Source of the DNA: Desulfosporosinus sp. FKB
GTDB taxonomy: Bacteria; Bacillota; Desulfitobacteriia; Desulfitobacteriales; Desulfitobacteriaceae
NCBI RefSeq assembly: GCF_002196705.1
Contig: NZ_NADJ01000038.1
Location: 303,420-367,419 of the forward strand
Direction: 5' to 3'
Length of the DNA: 64,000 nt
The notes under the pieces are model-generated. The model was not told the DNA's origin. It ran no database searches and was given only the letters and a program-made list of their open reading frames with translations. Positions 1 through 8,188 of this stretch are shown here, in pieces (position 1 is the stretch's first letter; each line of letters begins with the position of its first letter). The translations under genes and the position numbers were made by a program.

Positions 1-370
1 TATATTATAGAGGTTAATTTAGAGTAGGATTTTACATCCTACTCTTTTATTTTGTTTGCATTAATTTTGCATTAAAATAAGAAGCAATAAATTTTTACCC
101 AGGGTTTCGTTCTGGGGTAACCCGAAAGTATTAATACCTTAACCCCCGCCATCGCTCCTACATTCAAAGGCATTGCTCTCGCTCTAGGCGGAAAAGTGGA
201 CTATCATTAGCTCGATTATTTCCTATGAATAGACTTTAGCCTTTTTATTCCTGGGCTCTACTATTTTCTTACATATTTGTCGCAGAAGCATTAAGAATGT
301 CGGAAAGCAGGAAAATTTAAAATATCATCGAAGGGATAAAATCACACTCAAATAATAAGGAGGAATCAGA
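1..370. other. Non-coding left end of window
   Basis: No convincing gene is seen. It contains a strong hairpin terminator at 21-54 and, at 298-315, a TGTCGGAAAGCAGG motif that recurs at 4267. It probably lies close to the left end of the prophage, but no attachment core or tRNA half is present, so the boundary is outside the window. Confidence 0.6.
21..54 (+). terminator. Rho-independent terminator
   Basis: A perfect 10-bp stem AGAGTAGGAT / ATCCTACTCT with a TTTAC loop is followed by TTTATTTTG. It would end plus-strand transcription entering from the left, perhaps the tRNA-Trp or an upstream gene. Confidence 0.8.
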
Positions 371-658
371 ATGGGTTTTTTAGATAAAGCTAAGGAAAGC
401 TTAAAAGCTGAAATGAATAAACAAAGCGAAAAAGCTAAACAGGATCTATTAAGAAAAAAAGAAATGGATGAACAAGGAATTCCATATTGCCCAAAATGTT
501 TATCAACATCTGTTACCGCCAATAAAAAAGGAGTTGGCATAGGGAAGGCCGTTGTCGGTGGAGCTCTATTGGGTCCTGTTGGATTATTGGCCGGGGGAAT
601 CGGGAAAAATAAAATGGAGTTATACTGCATGAAATGCGGTCACAAGTTTAAGCCATGA
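371..658 (+). CDS. Zinc-ribbon protein with glycine-rich segment
   Basis: This 95-residue protein has a charged, probably helical N-terminus (residues 1-35), then CPKC and later CMKC, which would form one zinc ribbon. A Gly/Ala/Val-rich stretch (GVGIGKAVVGGALLGPVG) that could insert in a membrane lies between the two cysteine pairs. The start is set by AAGGAGGA seven bases upstream. Small zinc ribbons split by a glycine-zipper-like segment are common in Firmicutes and their phages, but I know of no assigned function. It overlaps the next gene by four bases (ATGA), so the two are probably translationally coupled. It lies in the cargo region of the prophage. Confidence 0.8.
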   Translation: MGFLDKAKESLKAEMNKQSEKAKQDLLRKKEMDEQGIPYCPKCLSTSVTANKKGVGIGKAVVGGALLGPVGLLAGGIGKNKMELYCMKCGHKFKP

Positions 659-861
659 ATGACATAATCGTCCCGGATTATACCCTCATCTCCGCGATTA
701 TATTACCGATTCTGAGCTTAATTACTGCATACTTCGTAATAAAAACAGCCGTCAGAAACGGAGTCCAAGAAGCTAATCGAAAAGCGTACGATTCACTTGA
801 ACGGATTGAAGATTTACTTAGAGGTTTAAACTTACAGCTAACAAAAAAGGAGAGCGATTAA
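655..861 (+). CDS. Small single-pass membrane protein
   Basis: This 68-residue protein has one hydrophobic helix (about residues 10-30, LISAIILPILSLITAYFVI) followed by a charged helical tail rich in Arg, Glu and Lys. The start overlaps the upstream stop (ATGA) and no separate strong ribosome site is visible, which suggests coupling. The orientation resembles an N-out/C-in anchored peptide. Function is unknown. It may work with the zinc-ribbon protein encoded just before it. Confidence 0.65.
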   Translation: MNDIIVPDYTLISAIILPILSLITAYFVIKTAVRNGVQEANRKAYDSLERIEDLLRGLNLQLTKKESD

Positions 862-868
862 GCTCTCT

Positions 869-1045
869 TTACTTTTGCCCATCAACCCTTGATTTCAATA
901 CTTTGTAGTATTCATTCAAAACCACATCAAGCATCTGGCTTGCAGTAACAACTTCTTGATCCGTGAGGCCTTTCCCTTCTTTAAGTTTTACCATGCTACG
1001 CCGCAGTTCTTCGATCTGCTTCATTATTTCTTCAAGTTCGCGCAT
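869..1045 (-). CDS. Spo0E-like aspartyl-phosphate phosphatase
   Basis: This 58-residue, all-helical protein carries the Spo0E signature SQMLD (residues 36-40) in the second helix, preceded by a LEEIMKQIEELRRSM helix. Spo0E family members dephosphorylate the response regulator Spo0A and so delay sporulation, acting in the cytoplasm. I chose the second Met because GGGAGGTC lies eight bases upstream; an in-frame ATG at 1060 is inside that ribosome site. It converges with the plus-strand pair to the left. In a prophage it could bias a lysogen against sporulation; that role is inference. Confidence 0.82.
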   Translation of the reverse strand: MRELEEIMKQIEELRRSMVKLKEGKGLTDQEVVTASQMLDVVLNEYYKVLKSRVDGQK

Positions 1046-1182
1046 ACTTTGACCTCCCATTTATATGGGAATAGTATGCCCAATATTGCTATGGAAATAA
1101 AAAGTCCCACCGTTATCGATGGGATCTTAGCAGGACGATTAATCTTCGTGAAATTATTTTTCCCGTATTTAACATAATTATG

Positions 1183-1431
1183 CTACATCTTCCACAACAT
1201 CCACTTACAAGTATTTAGTTCATACTTAAGTTCAAACCGTCTTAGCTCTCCATTAATTTCGCTCTGGCACTTGAACAATAGCATCCAATTGCCGGCAATC
1301 TTCTCCTCTTCCGTTGAGATGACCTGCTCGATCTTAAGTTCTTTGTCGTTGATTTTGAAGCGTACTGGATGAGGACGGCCGTTGAGTTCGGACCAGACAA
1401 GAACGGAGATCGGTGTGGCATAAATTTTCAT
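1183..1431 (-). CDS. Conserved hypothetical protein
   Basis: This 82-residue beta-rich protein begins MKIYATPISVLVWSELNG. It resembles small conserved hypothetical proteins I recall from clostridial genomes, but I cannot assign a function. It is the second gene of a two-gene minus-strand operon: its start overlaps the end of the adenine methylase by four bases. No membrane segment, metal ligand or catalytic motif is evident. Confidence 0.7.
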   Translation of the reverse strand: MKIYATPISVLVWSELNGRPHPVRFKINDKELKIEQVISTEEEKIAGNWMLLFKCQSEINGELRRFELKYELNTCKWMLWKM

Positions 1432-2210
1432 TTGTCTATCCCTATCTCATAATTGCTTATGAATAATTCTTTGGCAAAGCTGCTTTTATTGGTTCTGGAA
1501 ACTGAATATCTTACATCTATCTCTTTTATGTTAAAGCCTGAATACAGCGCTCGAATCTCCGGATGATCATTAATACTTAACAAAAACTTTCCCTTTATTT
1601 TAGCCAGACATTCCTTCAATCTAACATGATCATCCTTAGAAAATGGTTTACTCCCCTGACCTGTATAATCAGCCAACCCATAATAAGGAGGATCGCAGTA
1701 GAAAAACGTTGAAGAACGATCGTAACTTGATAAGATCTTTTCTACATCCCTTTTCTCTATAATAGTATTTATCAACCTGTCCTTCACAGAGGTTATGCTT
1801 TCCCTTACTCGTTCTAGAGTCATTGGTGGCTTCTTTAAAGGGCTAATCATAAAGCCCTTCATTAAGGCTCCAAAGCTAAAATGTAATAAGTAATAAAACC
1901 TGACCGCCCTTTTTACATCTGAGGTTCCGCTGAGATTTAGCGCCTTGTATTTCTGGAATATTTCTCTTGAAATAAGTAGATAATCGAATGCCTGAATGAA
2001 TTCTTCGGGCTTTTCTTTTACTACTCGAAAAAAATTAACTAGTTCAGAGTTTATGTCATTGTAGACTTCTACTTTAGAAGGAGATTTTTCAAAGAGGACC
2101 CAGCCAGCGCCTCCAAAGGGCTCGCAGTAACATATATGATCAGGTATCATTTTTACGATGGTTTTTCTTAGTCTATATTTGCCACCCATCCATTTAATTG
2201 GACTATTCAA
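1428..2210 (-). CDS. D12-class DNA adenine N6-methyltransferase
   Basis: This 260-residue protein has the Dam/D12 layout: a WMGGKYRLR N-terminus, AdoMet motif I PFGGAG (residues 31-36), and the catalytic DPPY (173-176) inside FFYCDPPYYG. It would methylate adenine at N6 in a short site, protecting phage DNA or altering regulation. No restriction nuclease partner is adjacent; the downstream gene is a small unknown. A second D12 methylase (6170-6997) is only 4 kb away and is not closely similar in sequence. Confidence 0.93.
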   Translation of the reverse strand: MNSPIKWMGGKYRLRKTIVKMIPDHICYCEPFGGAGWVLFEKSPSKVEVYNDINSELVNFFRVVKEKPEEFIQAFDYLLISREIFQKYKALNLSGTSDVKRAVRFYYLLHFSFGALMKGFMISPLKKPPMTLERVRESITSVKDRLINTIIEKRDVEKILSSYDRSSTFFYCDPPYYGLADYTGQGSKPFSKDDHVRLKECLAKIKGKFLLSINDHPEIRALYSGFNIKEIDVRYSVSRTNKSSFAKELFISNYEIGIDK

Positions 2211-2297
2211 GTCTTCACCACCAAACGTCTGTATTATTTGTTAGATCATTTGTTCTAATTATATAACTATAGTTCAAGGATGCCTAGCCCCAAAACG

Positions 2298-2324
2298 CAA
2301 AAAAATCCCCTCATTAAAGAGGGG
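2298..2324 (-). terminator. Terminator of the 2396-2923 gene
   Basis: On the minus strand CCCCTC-TTTAAT-GAGGGG is followed by ATTTTTTTG. It ends leftward transcription from the membrane protein gene. Confidence 0.85.
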
Positions 2325-2395
2325 ACATCAAGAAAAATGAGGGCCGCCGTTGATTTCGAATCAGGTGAAAACGGAGATGGGGGTGACAAAGATTT

Positions 2396-2923
2396 TCATG
2401 GGGTTGGCTCATCTTCCTTTTCTTGTAGCTTACGATATTCATTAACCATTCTGTCAAAAACGATAAATGTCAAAATAGCTCCATTGATTGCGGTTCTATA
2501 GTCATTTATATATTGACTCCTAATTAAATCAAACCCGCATTCTTTAAGATTCGTAAAAAGGGCTAAAATGAATGCTATAAAATAAACAACAAAGCGTAAT
2601 CGTAGTCGTGCTAAATCGGTAATAACACGAACTACAACCGAACCTTCGATATATCCTTTTGGACGATAAAGATCAGCTTCCATTAAAATTCCTGTTATTA
2701 CTGAAAGGTAATCTAAAATTTTATCTGGCAAATAAGCGAAAACTATCAAGGATAACAACAACGAAACAAAATTTGCAAATACAAAGTTACGCATAAGCAT
2801 ATTCAATAAATACCTAGTTAAGATAAAAAATCCACCGATAAAGGGTGAAATTGATAATAAGCAAATAATAACTATAAAAAATGAGGAAAACAATTCTTTA
2901 ATAAGATTATTCTTCTTATTCAT
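2396..2923 (-). CDS. Multi-pass membrane protein, unknown
   Basis: This 175-residue protein has at least three hydrophobic segments (about residues 8-35, 44-62 and 117-135), with a soluble loop between the second and third and an acidic C-terminal tail. The start at 2923 is chosen over an upstream in-frame start because AAAGGA sits six bases before it. It has its own terminator and appears to be a stand-alone cargo gene. No family is recognised. Confidence 0.7.
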   Translation of the reverse strand: MNKKNNLIKELFSSFFIVIICLLSISPFIGGFFILTRYLLNMLMRNFVFANFVSLLLSLIVFAYLPDKILDYLSVITGILMEADLYRPKGYIEGSVVVRVITDLARLRLRFVVYFIAFILALFTNLKECGFDLIRSQYINDYRTAINGAILTFIVFDRMVNEYRKLQEKEDEPTP

Positions 2924-2954
2924 TTTTATCCTTTCTTTTAGGCACACACTGTCA

Positions 2955-2980
2955 ACACCGATTTCATTCGGTGTCTTTTT
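2955..2980 (+). terminator. Plus-strand hairpin terminator
   Basis: A 7-bp stem ACACCGA/TCGGTGT with a six-base loop is followed by CTTTTT. It faces rightward although no plus-strand gene directly precedes it, so it may insulate the cargo genes or be left from a lost gene. Confidence 0.65.
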
Positions 2981-3059
2981 ATACTCAACGTTTGATCTTT
3001 TTCCTCAGTAAAGTAGAGAGCTGCTCGATGGTTACTGCAATATTTATTTGCTGTCTTCA

Positions 3060-3887
3060 TTACATTTCAGGTGTTTTAATTTTCTCAACAACACGTTTCG
3101 GTTGATCAGAGAATATTTTGTCCCAACGCTTTGCTATTCTAGGAAATTTCCGTTCAATAAAGAGCTGAATAATTGATTTATCCAATTTCCATGAAGTTGA
3201 TGCTATATATCTGGTCGCTAACATCATAGAAAAACCCCATAATGGAAAAATGATATAACCTATTGCCGAGAAACACAATGATTTGATGTCTTTGGGGATC
3301 ATGTGGTTTCCAATCAAACTATCCCATAAAATTATGTAAATTAAGAACAAGGACGCAAAGGATAAAGTCTTAAATGTCTCGTAGCAGATGCGACTAAATT
3401 CATGAAAGAATCTTGAAAGAAGACCTTTTCCAGAAATGAAACGCATCCAATCATACTCTCTAAACATAACCATTGTATTTATTCTGTACTCAGTTTTAAC
3501 TCTAGAAGAAAACAGATGAAAACAAATCCAAAAGTCATTCCAGTTTTCCTGTGTTCGCTGATTATAAAAAGTATAGTATTTATCTTCAAGCTGATAATAT
3601 TGTTCCCAAATAGACTTGTTTCCTATTTGGTATATCATTGTTGATGCTGCCCCATATTTATTAAAAAAATCTTTAAGGAGTCGTTGCCTCTCACATGAAC
3701 GAAATTGTCTTTCGATAATTCTGATATCGTGAAAAAGAGGACTAGATACTTTATTAAGGTTTTCCTGAACTTGACCAAAGAACCTATCAATCTTCCGAGT
3801 CCTTACTCCAAACAAATACCCTAAAATACCACCTAGTACTGTCGATAATATCGAAGGTAAAAATTGCAGAACTAAATTTAGGCTCAA
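3060..3887 (-). CDS. Membrane protein with cytoplasmic helical domain
   Basis: The N-terminus is hydrophobic (LSLNLVLQFLPSILSTVLGG). A long soluble, Arg/Phe/Tyr-rich region and two further membrane segments follow (near FASLFLIYIILW and AIGYIIFPLWGFSMML), then a basic tail. I favour the TTG start at 3887, preceded by GGGGTGA at good spacing; a GTG at 3935 is the alternative. The family is not recognised. Monocistronic position and AT-rich composition fit phage cargo, possibly superinfection exclusion, but that is only a guess. Confidence 0.65.
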   Translation of the reverse strand: MSLNLVLQFLPSILSTVLGGILGYLFGVRTRKIDRFFGQVQENLNKVSSPLFHDIRIIERQFRSCERQRLLKDFFNKYGAASTMIYQIGNKSIWEQYYQLEDKYYTFYNQRTQENWNDFWICFHLFSSRVKTEYRINTMVMFREYDWMRFISGKGLLSRFFHEFSRICYETFKTLSFASLFLIYIILWDSLIGNHMIPKDIKSLCFSAIGYIIFPLWGFSMMLATRYIASTSWKLDKSIIQLFIERKFPRIAKRWDKIFSDQPKRVVEKIKTPEM

Positions 3888-3944
3888 CTTTATCACCCCA
3901 TTTCTAAAATATACAATATGTATCACTAACACCACAACGGAGAT

Positions 3945-4208
3945 TTAACGTTCCCAAACCAACTCTTCATCATAACCCCAAGGGCAATCCCCTAAACTCA
4001 TAAGTACATATATTCTAGAGTATACTACGCCCGCCTCGATTAAAGGTTGTAGCTGATCCATACCAACAATATCAGCTATCTTTGCTAACTTACGCTCTTT
4101 GCGGTAATAAGCTAGATTTTTGTAGATTTGGGATGGGCCTGAACATTGGGATCGCTTCTCTTTAGCCCAATTATGATATATGCCTTGAAGTAAGCTTCTC
4201 ACACACAA
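3945..4208 (-). CDS. Small hypothetical protein, doubtful
   Basis: This is an open frame of up to 87 codons starting at a TTG without a clear ribosome site. It is rich in charged residues, with IADIVGMDQLQPLIEAGVVYSRIYVLMSLG in the middle, which reads like a small helical regulator. It lies just upstream of the membrane protein gene on the same strand. Start and reality are both uncertain. Confidence 0.4.
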   Translation of the reverse strand: MCVRSLLQGIYHNWAKEKRSQCSGPSQIYKNLAYYRKERKLAKIADIVGMDQLQPLIEAGVVYSRIYVLMSLGDCPWGYDEELVWER

Positions 4209-4266
4209 GGGATTCTTTTTATGAAGAAGGGCTTAATGCTAAATCGAATCGTAAAATAGAACATTT

Positions 4267-4284
4267 TGTCGAAAAGCAGGGAAA
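4267..4284 (+). promoter_or_regulatory. TGTCGAA (Spo0A-box-like) repeated motif
   Basis: TGTCGAAAAGCAGGGAAA here and TGTCGGAAAGCAGGAAAA at 298-315 match at 15 of 18 positions. Each lies upstream of a plus-strand gene. TGTCGAA equals the consensus 0A box bound by Spo0A-P. Regulatory use is inferred. Confidence 0.4.
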
Positions 4285-4426
4285 TCTTTCTTCAAAGAGA
4301 ACTGCAAAAAGCAGTACCCAAATTATTTACTGAGCTACGATTGTGACTTGTTGCACCCGTTACGCTGATCAAGCGGGAGAAGCTTTGAGGCCTATTAATT
4401 AGTGAATGTGGTAGGAGGAACCAGGG

Positions 4427-6094
4427 GTGTTAGAAAAAATTTCAATAATACAGTATAGAAAGATTAAGAATATTGAATTTAATTTCACGAAATATATTAA
4501 CGTAATTTCCGGAACAAACGGAACTTGCAAAACTTCCTTGCTGTATTTAATTAGTAACTCATTTCAGACAGTAAATAGTAGGAATTGCCCTTTGCTTCAA
4601 GATAAAAAATGCCTAGAAATAATTAAAAAAATCAATAATACGATAAACCCCAAAATAGAAAGCCTAACTCGCGGCGATAAACAATATAACGACCCTGCTA
4701 TCGGTCATAGCGGCACATTATTCACAACACATTATTTTAATCACCCAACTTTAGCATTTAGAAAGCACAATTCTCCTGAAAGCAATAGATATTCAGTTAA
4801 GCCATATTATCCAAAAGGTTCTCATGACAAACTACCTAGTTGCCCAGTTATATACTTAGGTTTATCTCGTCTAGTACCTTTTGGTGAATACCAGAACGAC
4901 AATGCCATAGAAGGAATTAAAAAATCATTACCTAATGAATATCAAGAGGAAATTATGCGGCTGTACGAACAATTGACCGGATTATCGATTTCTTCCATAA
5001 GCCCGCAAAAAATGGGCGATATAAAAATTAGATCAGAGTTTAATAGCACACACGATGGTATCGACTCTAATACAATATCAGCTGGTGAAGATAACTTATT
5101 TATAATTATTACTGCTATTGTATCCTTGAAATACTATTACGAAAATATTACAGGTAGCTCTAACTCCGTTGAAAGTATTCTCTTAATTGATGAACTCGAT
5201 GCTACGCTCCACCCTTCCGCACAAATTCAATTATTGGAACTATTTCATCAATATTCAAGTGATTACAAGATTCAATTCTTTTTTACTACACATAGTTTAT
5301 CTTTGCTAGAGTATGCACTTTTAAAAAAACACAATGTTGTTTATTTAATTGATAATATAACTACAGTTCACAAATTGGACTCGCCAGATATTTATAAAAT
5401 CAAGATGTTTCTTGAATCTAAAACACACACTGACATTTATACAAATAGATCCATTCCATTATTTATGGAAGATGATGAAGCAAGAATATTTTTGAATACA
5501 ATTTTTGACTATTTCTGCGACAAATTTCCTGACAAATTCCCTAGAGTTCGTAGATTCTTTCATTTAGTTGATGTTAAACTTGGGGCTGAAAACTTAATTA
5601 ATCTTTTTAATGATAATCATCTATTGAAATCAATCTTACAATCGATTTGTATTCTAGATGGAGATCAGAATGGAAAAAGAGAACTACGTAAACACATTAT
5701 TATTTTACCTGGCGGGAAGTCACCAGAAGAACTAATAATGCATTACTCCATTGAGTTATTCGACAACGACGATCCCTTTTGGACAGAACCAACAATCTTA
5801 GACCTTGGTTTCGGAAAAATCTATTATAGAGATAAAATCCGTCCTGATATAGATAATATCACAAACACGCTCGAGGATTTGTTGAAAAAAAAGGAATCTA
5901 CTAAAGGAATCAAACGAGAATTGAATAAAGCTACCTTTAATAAACATAAGGAGTTCTTTCAACTTTTATTCAAACACTGGGTAAATAGTAATGAACACGA
6001 GGAAGAACTAGATAAATTCCATACAGATTTGTACCATATGTTCAAAAAGGTTGCAGAATTTAATGGTATAAACCCTCATGAATGGAATAACTAA
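4427..6094 (+). CDS. AAA ATPase with TOPRIM-like C-terminus (OLD-like nuclease)
   Basis: This 555-residue protein has an ABC/RecF-type Walker A GTNGTCKTS (residues 29-37), an SAGED signature-like stretch (218-222), Walker B ILLIDELD (251-258) and a switch histidine in FFTTHS (286-291). The C-terminal half has FMEDDEA (346-352) and ILDGDQNG (409-416), acidic motifs that fit a TOPRIM metal site. This is the layout of OLD-family ATP-powered nucleases. The GTG start has AGGAGGA seven bases upstream. A D12 adenine methylase follows 75 bases later, so the pair may be a nuclease with a protective methylase. Specificity is unknown. Confidence 0.8.
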   Translation: MLEKISIIQYRKIKNIEFNFTKYINVISGTNGTCKTSLLYLISNSFQTVNSRNCPLLQDKKCLEIIKKINNTINPKIESLTRGDKQYNDPAIGHSGTLFTTHYFNHPTLAFRKHNSPESNRYSVKPYYPKGSHDKLPSCPVIYLGLSRLVPFGEYQNDNAIEGIKKSLPNEYQEEIMRLYEQLTGLSISSISPQKMGDIKIRSEFNSTHDGIDSNTISAGEDNLFIIITAIVSLKYYYENITGSSNSVESILLIDELDATLHPSAQIQLLELFHQYSSDYKIQFFFTTHSLSLLEYALLKKHNVVYLIDNITTVHKLDSPDIYKIKMFLESKTHTDIYTNRSIPLFMEDDEARIFLNTIFDYFCDKFPDKFPRVRRFFHLVDVKLGAENLINLFNDNHLLKSILQSICILDGDQNGKRELRKHIIILPGGKSPEELIMHYSIELFDNDDPFWTEPTILDLGFGKIYYRDKIRPDIDNITNTLEDLLKKKESTKGIKRELNKATFNKHKEFFQLLFKHWVNSNEHEEELDKFHTDLYHMFKKVAEFNGINPHEWNN

Positions 6095-6169
6095 ATAGTA
6101 TAGTGCCTTCTGTTTTCTATGGCCATGCATGTGAATTTATGTTATATTCAACGTGAGGAGGTGTACACC

Positions 6170-6997
6170 ATGCCAGCAACAGTAACTCCTTTACGATATC
6201 CTGGCGGAAAAACTAAATTATATGATTTCGTTCTTGACATAATAAAAAGAAACCATCTCGAAAAATGCACCTATATCGAGCCGTTTGCTGGCGGAGCTGG
6301 TCTCGCCCTAAAGCTATTATTCAAAAAGAATGTTTCCAAACTAATACTGAATGATTTAGATAATGCTGTCTATTCCTTTTGGTATAGTATACTAAATTAT
6401 ACGGAAGAATTTTGTAGATTAATCGAGCTAACCTCAATAACCATTGAAGAGAGAGAACATCAAAAATATATCTACAAAAATCAAAACATATTTTCAACTT
6501 TAGAAGTCGGCTTTGCAAGTTTCTTCCTCAATCGGACAAATATATCTGGTATCCTTCACGGAGGTCCGATTGGCGGTGCCGATCAGAAAGGTTCAAATAA
6601 ATTAGATGCTCGATTTAATAAAAAGACTTTGATCGAAAAGCTTCATCATATCTCTTTGTATAAAAATCATATCCGGTTTTACAATTACGATGTAAACGAA
6701 TTCATAGAAAGAATCATACCTGGCGAGGATCCGCGTAAATCCTTTATATACTTTGACCCACCTTATGTAAAAAAAGGACCTCTCCTTTATATGAATTGCT
6801 TTAAGCCTACTGACCATAGTAGATTAGCGGAAGAGATCTTACGCTCTAATAACAACTGGATTGTAACTTATGATAATTGCGAATTTATATCGAACCTCTA
6901 TAGAAACTTTAAACAGGAAATAATAAGCATAAATTATAGCGCAGGTAGCTCAAAAAAAAGTGAAGAAATAGTAATATATAGCCCTACTATTCACTGA
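6170..6997 (+). CDS. D12-class DNA adenine N6-methyltransferase
   Basis: This 275-residue methylase has RYPGGKTKL at the N-terminus, motif I PFAGGAG (38-44) and DPPY (196-199), the marks of D12/Dam enzymes. The start at 6170 is fixed by GGAGGTG eight bases upstream; the longer frame from 6119 has no such signal. It sits just downstream of the TOPRIM ATPase on the same strand and probably shares its transcript. Its methylation may mark self DNA for that nuclease; this is inference from gene order. Confidence 0.92.
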   Translation: MPATVTPLRYPGGKTKLYDFVLDIIKRNHLEKCTYIEPFAGGAGLALKLLFKKNVSKLILNDLDNAVYSFWYSILNYTEEFCRLIELTSITIEEREHQKYIYKNQNIFSTLEVGFASFFLNRTNISGILHGGPIGGADQKGSNKLDARFNKKTLIEKLHHISLYKNHIRFYNYDVNEFIERIIPGEDPRKSFIYFDPPYVKKGPLLYMNCFKPTDHSRLAEEILRSNNNWIVTYDNCEFISNLYRNFKQEIISINYSAGSSKKSEEIVIYSPTIH

Positions 6998-7090
6998 GTT
7001 TGAAAGCATCCTCCAGTACTCGAATTGGAGAACCGAAGTATTAAATTAAATTTCGATAGACTTGCATGTCCTTAATAAACTTTTATGACT

Positions 7091-7133
7091 AAACAAAAAG
7101 CCCCTCTCTCACATTTACATTGAGAGAGGGGCT
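7091..7133 (-). terminator. Terminator of the lysis/late operon
   Basis: The stem AGCCCCTCTCTCA / TGAGAGAGGGGCT (7099-7111 with 7121-7133) is followed on the minus strand by TTTTTGTTT. It lies between convergent genes and ends leftward late transcription. Confidence 0.88.
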
Positions 7134-7169
7134 TCGCCGTGGCTGCGCCGGCCGGCACCGGAGCTTTAA

Positions 7170-7826
7170 TTATGCAGGCTGTTGAGTTTGCGTTTGCGGA
7201 TCTGGTTGAGCTATTTGAGTGTCAGGAGTAGCTTGAGCAGCCTGCGGAGTCACAGCACCCGAAAAAGCTTGAGCCGTTTGGCTAATCACCCGCTGAACTG
7301 CATCGTTCGCGGCCTGTGTCGCAATCGGAGTAACAACCTGTTTGACCTTACTAGCAATGGCCTGGCTAACGGCTTGATCGGTAGCAGCGGGAGCTGTTTC
7401 TTCAGCAGGTGCGCTCGAATTCATATCAAACACACCGGTTTCGATCATATCTTTAACTGCTTTCTGGATTTCTGGCGTAGGTTCATACCCGGCAATTTTA
7501 AGCATATTCATGGCTGCGTCATAGGCGTTTTGGTTCTTCTGATCCTTCGCGATCTGGCTGCTATTGTAACGTTGTTCAGCTGCATGAACTCCGGCCTGTG
7601 ATACTTGAATCACTTTATCAATGACCATTTCTGCCGGTGCTGGTAGAAATACTTTGCCGATATCATCATTGAGCGTTTTGGCTTCTCCTAAAACCATGTC
7701 GGCAGTATTAAGAATCACTTTAGGATCTTTTCCCTTTTGAACTAAATAGTTAATAGCTAGTCCAGCGACAGAGCCAACTACTAAAGAACCTAAAGAAATG
7801 AGTAACATAATTACATTTGTATCCAT
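7170..7826 (-). CDS. Phage holin, LL-H type
   Basis: This 218-residue protein has one N-terminal membrane helix (residues 5-28, IMLLISLGSLVVGSVAGLAINYLV). The soluble middle contains AGVHAAEQRYNSSQIAKDQK, a hallmark of the Holin_LLH (superfamily 6) group. The C-terminal third is an unusual Ala/Gln/Pro/Thr-rich extension. Such holins accompany endolysins and act in the membrane to time lysis. It is the last gene before the late terminator. A second, different holin (9054-9452) lies beyond the endolysin, so this one could be an accessory or antiholin partner. Confidence 0.8.
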   Translation of the reverse strand: MDTNVIMLLISLGSLVVGSVAGLAINYLVQKGKDPKVILNTADMVLGEAKTLNDDIGKVFLPAPAEMVIDKVIQVSQAGVHAAEQRYNSSQIAKDQKNQNAYDAAMNMLKIAGYEPTPEIQKAVKDMIETGVFDMNSSAPAEETAPAATDQAVSQAIASKVKQVVTPIATQAANDAVQRVISQTAQAFSGAVTPQAAQATPDTQIAQPDPQTQTQQPA

Positions 7827-8188
7827 GATAAAACCTCCTAAAATTTAATTTTTGGCAATAGAGAAGCAGGCCATCTCTGACCTGCTCGTATTAAATCCTG
7901 TCTGCCGGGACAGGAAGAATTACTTTACTTTTTAACGAAAAAATATAATTTACTTGACTAAGAAAGTAAAGCGTTTCGTATCAATTTAATAAAAAAAGTC
8001 AAGTTCACTTGATAAAATTAACTAAATATACAGTTCTAATTGAAGTGTTAGAGTCATCAAGCAGACATATTTCTTGGCATATTTTACTTAATATCTGACA
8101 AGCTACACTCCCAAGCTATTGATATGAGCTAACCTAGCCGTTTCTTTTCATCGAAAATTCCTGGCCAAATTGGCAAGCGCTTGCGAAT
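7827..8188. other. Gene-free gap with two hairpins
   Basis: This gap lies between the LL-H holin and the endolysin. It has two GC-rich hairpins, AGCAGG..CCTGCT near 7864-7885 and CCTGTC-TGCCGG-GACAGG near 7898-7915, and a GCAAGCGCTTGC palindrome near 8172-8183. AT-rich DNA in between could carry a promoter for the holin. No gene is supported. Confidence 0.6.

Noticed and set aside
7182-7601. 139-codon plus-strand frame
   Set aside because: It is antisense to the LL-H holin, with a composition mirroring its Ala/Gln-rich tail and no ribosome site.
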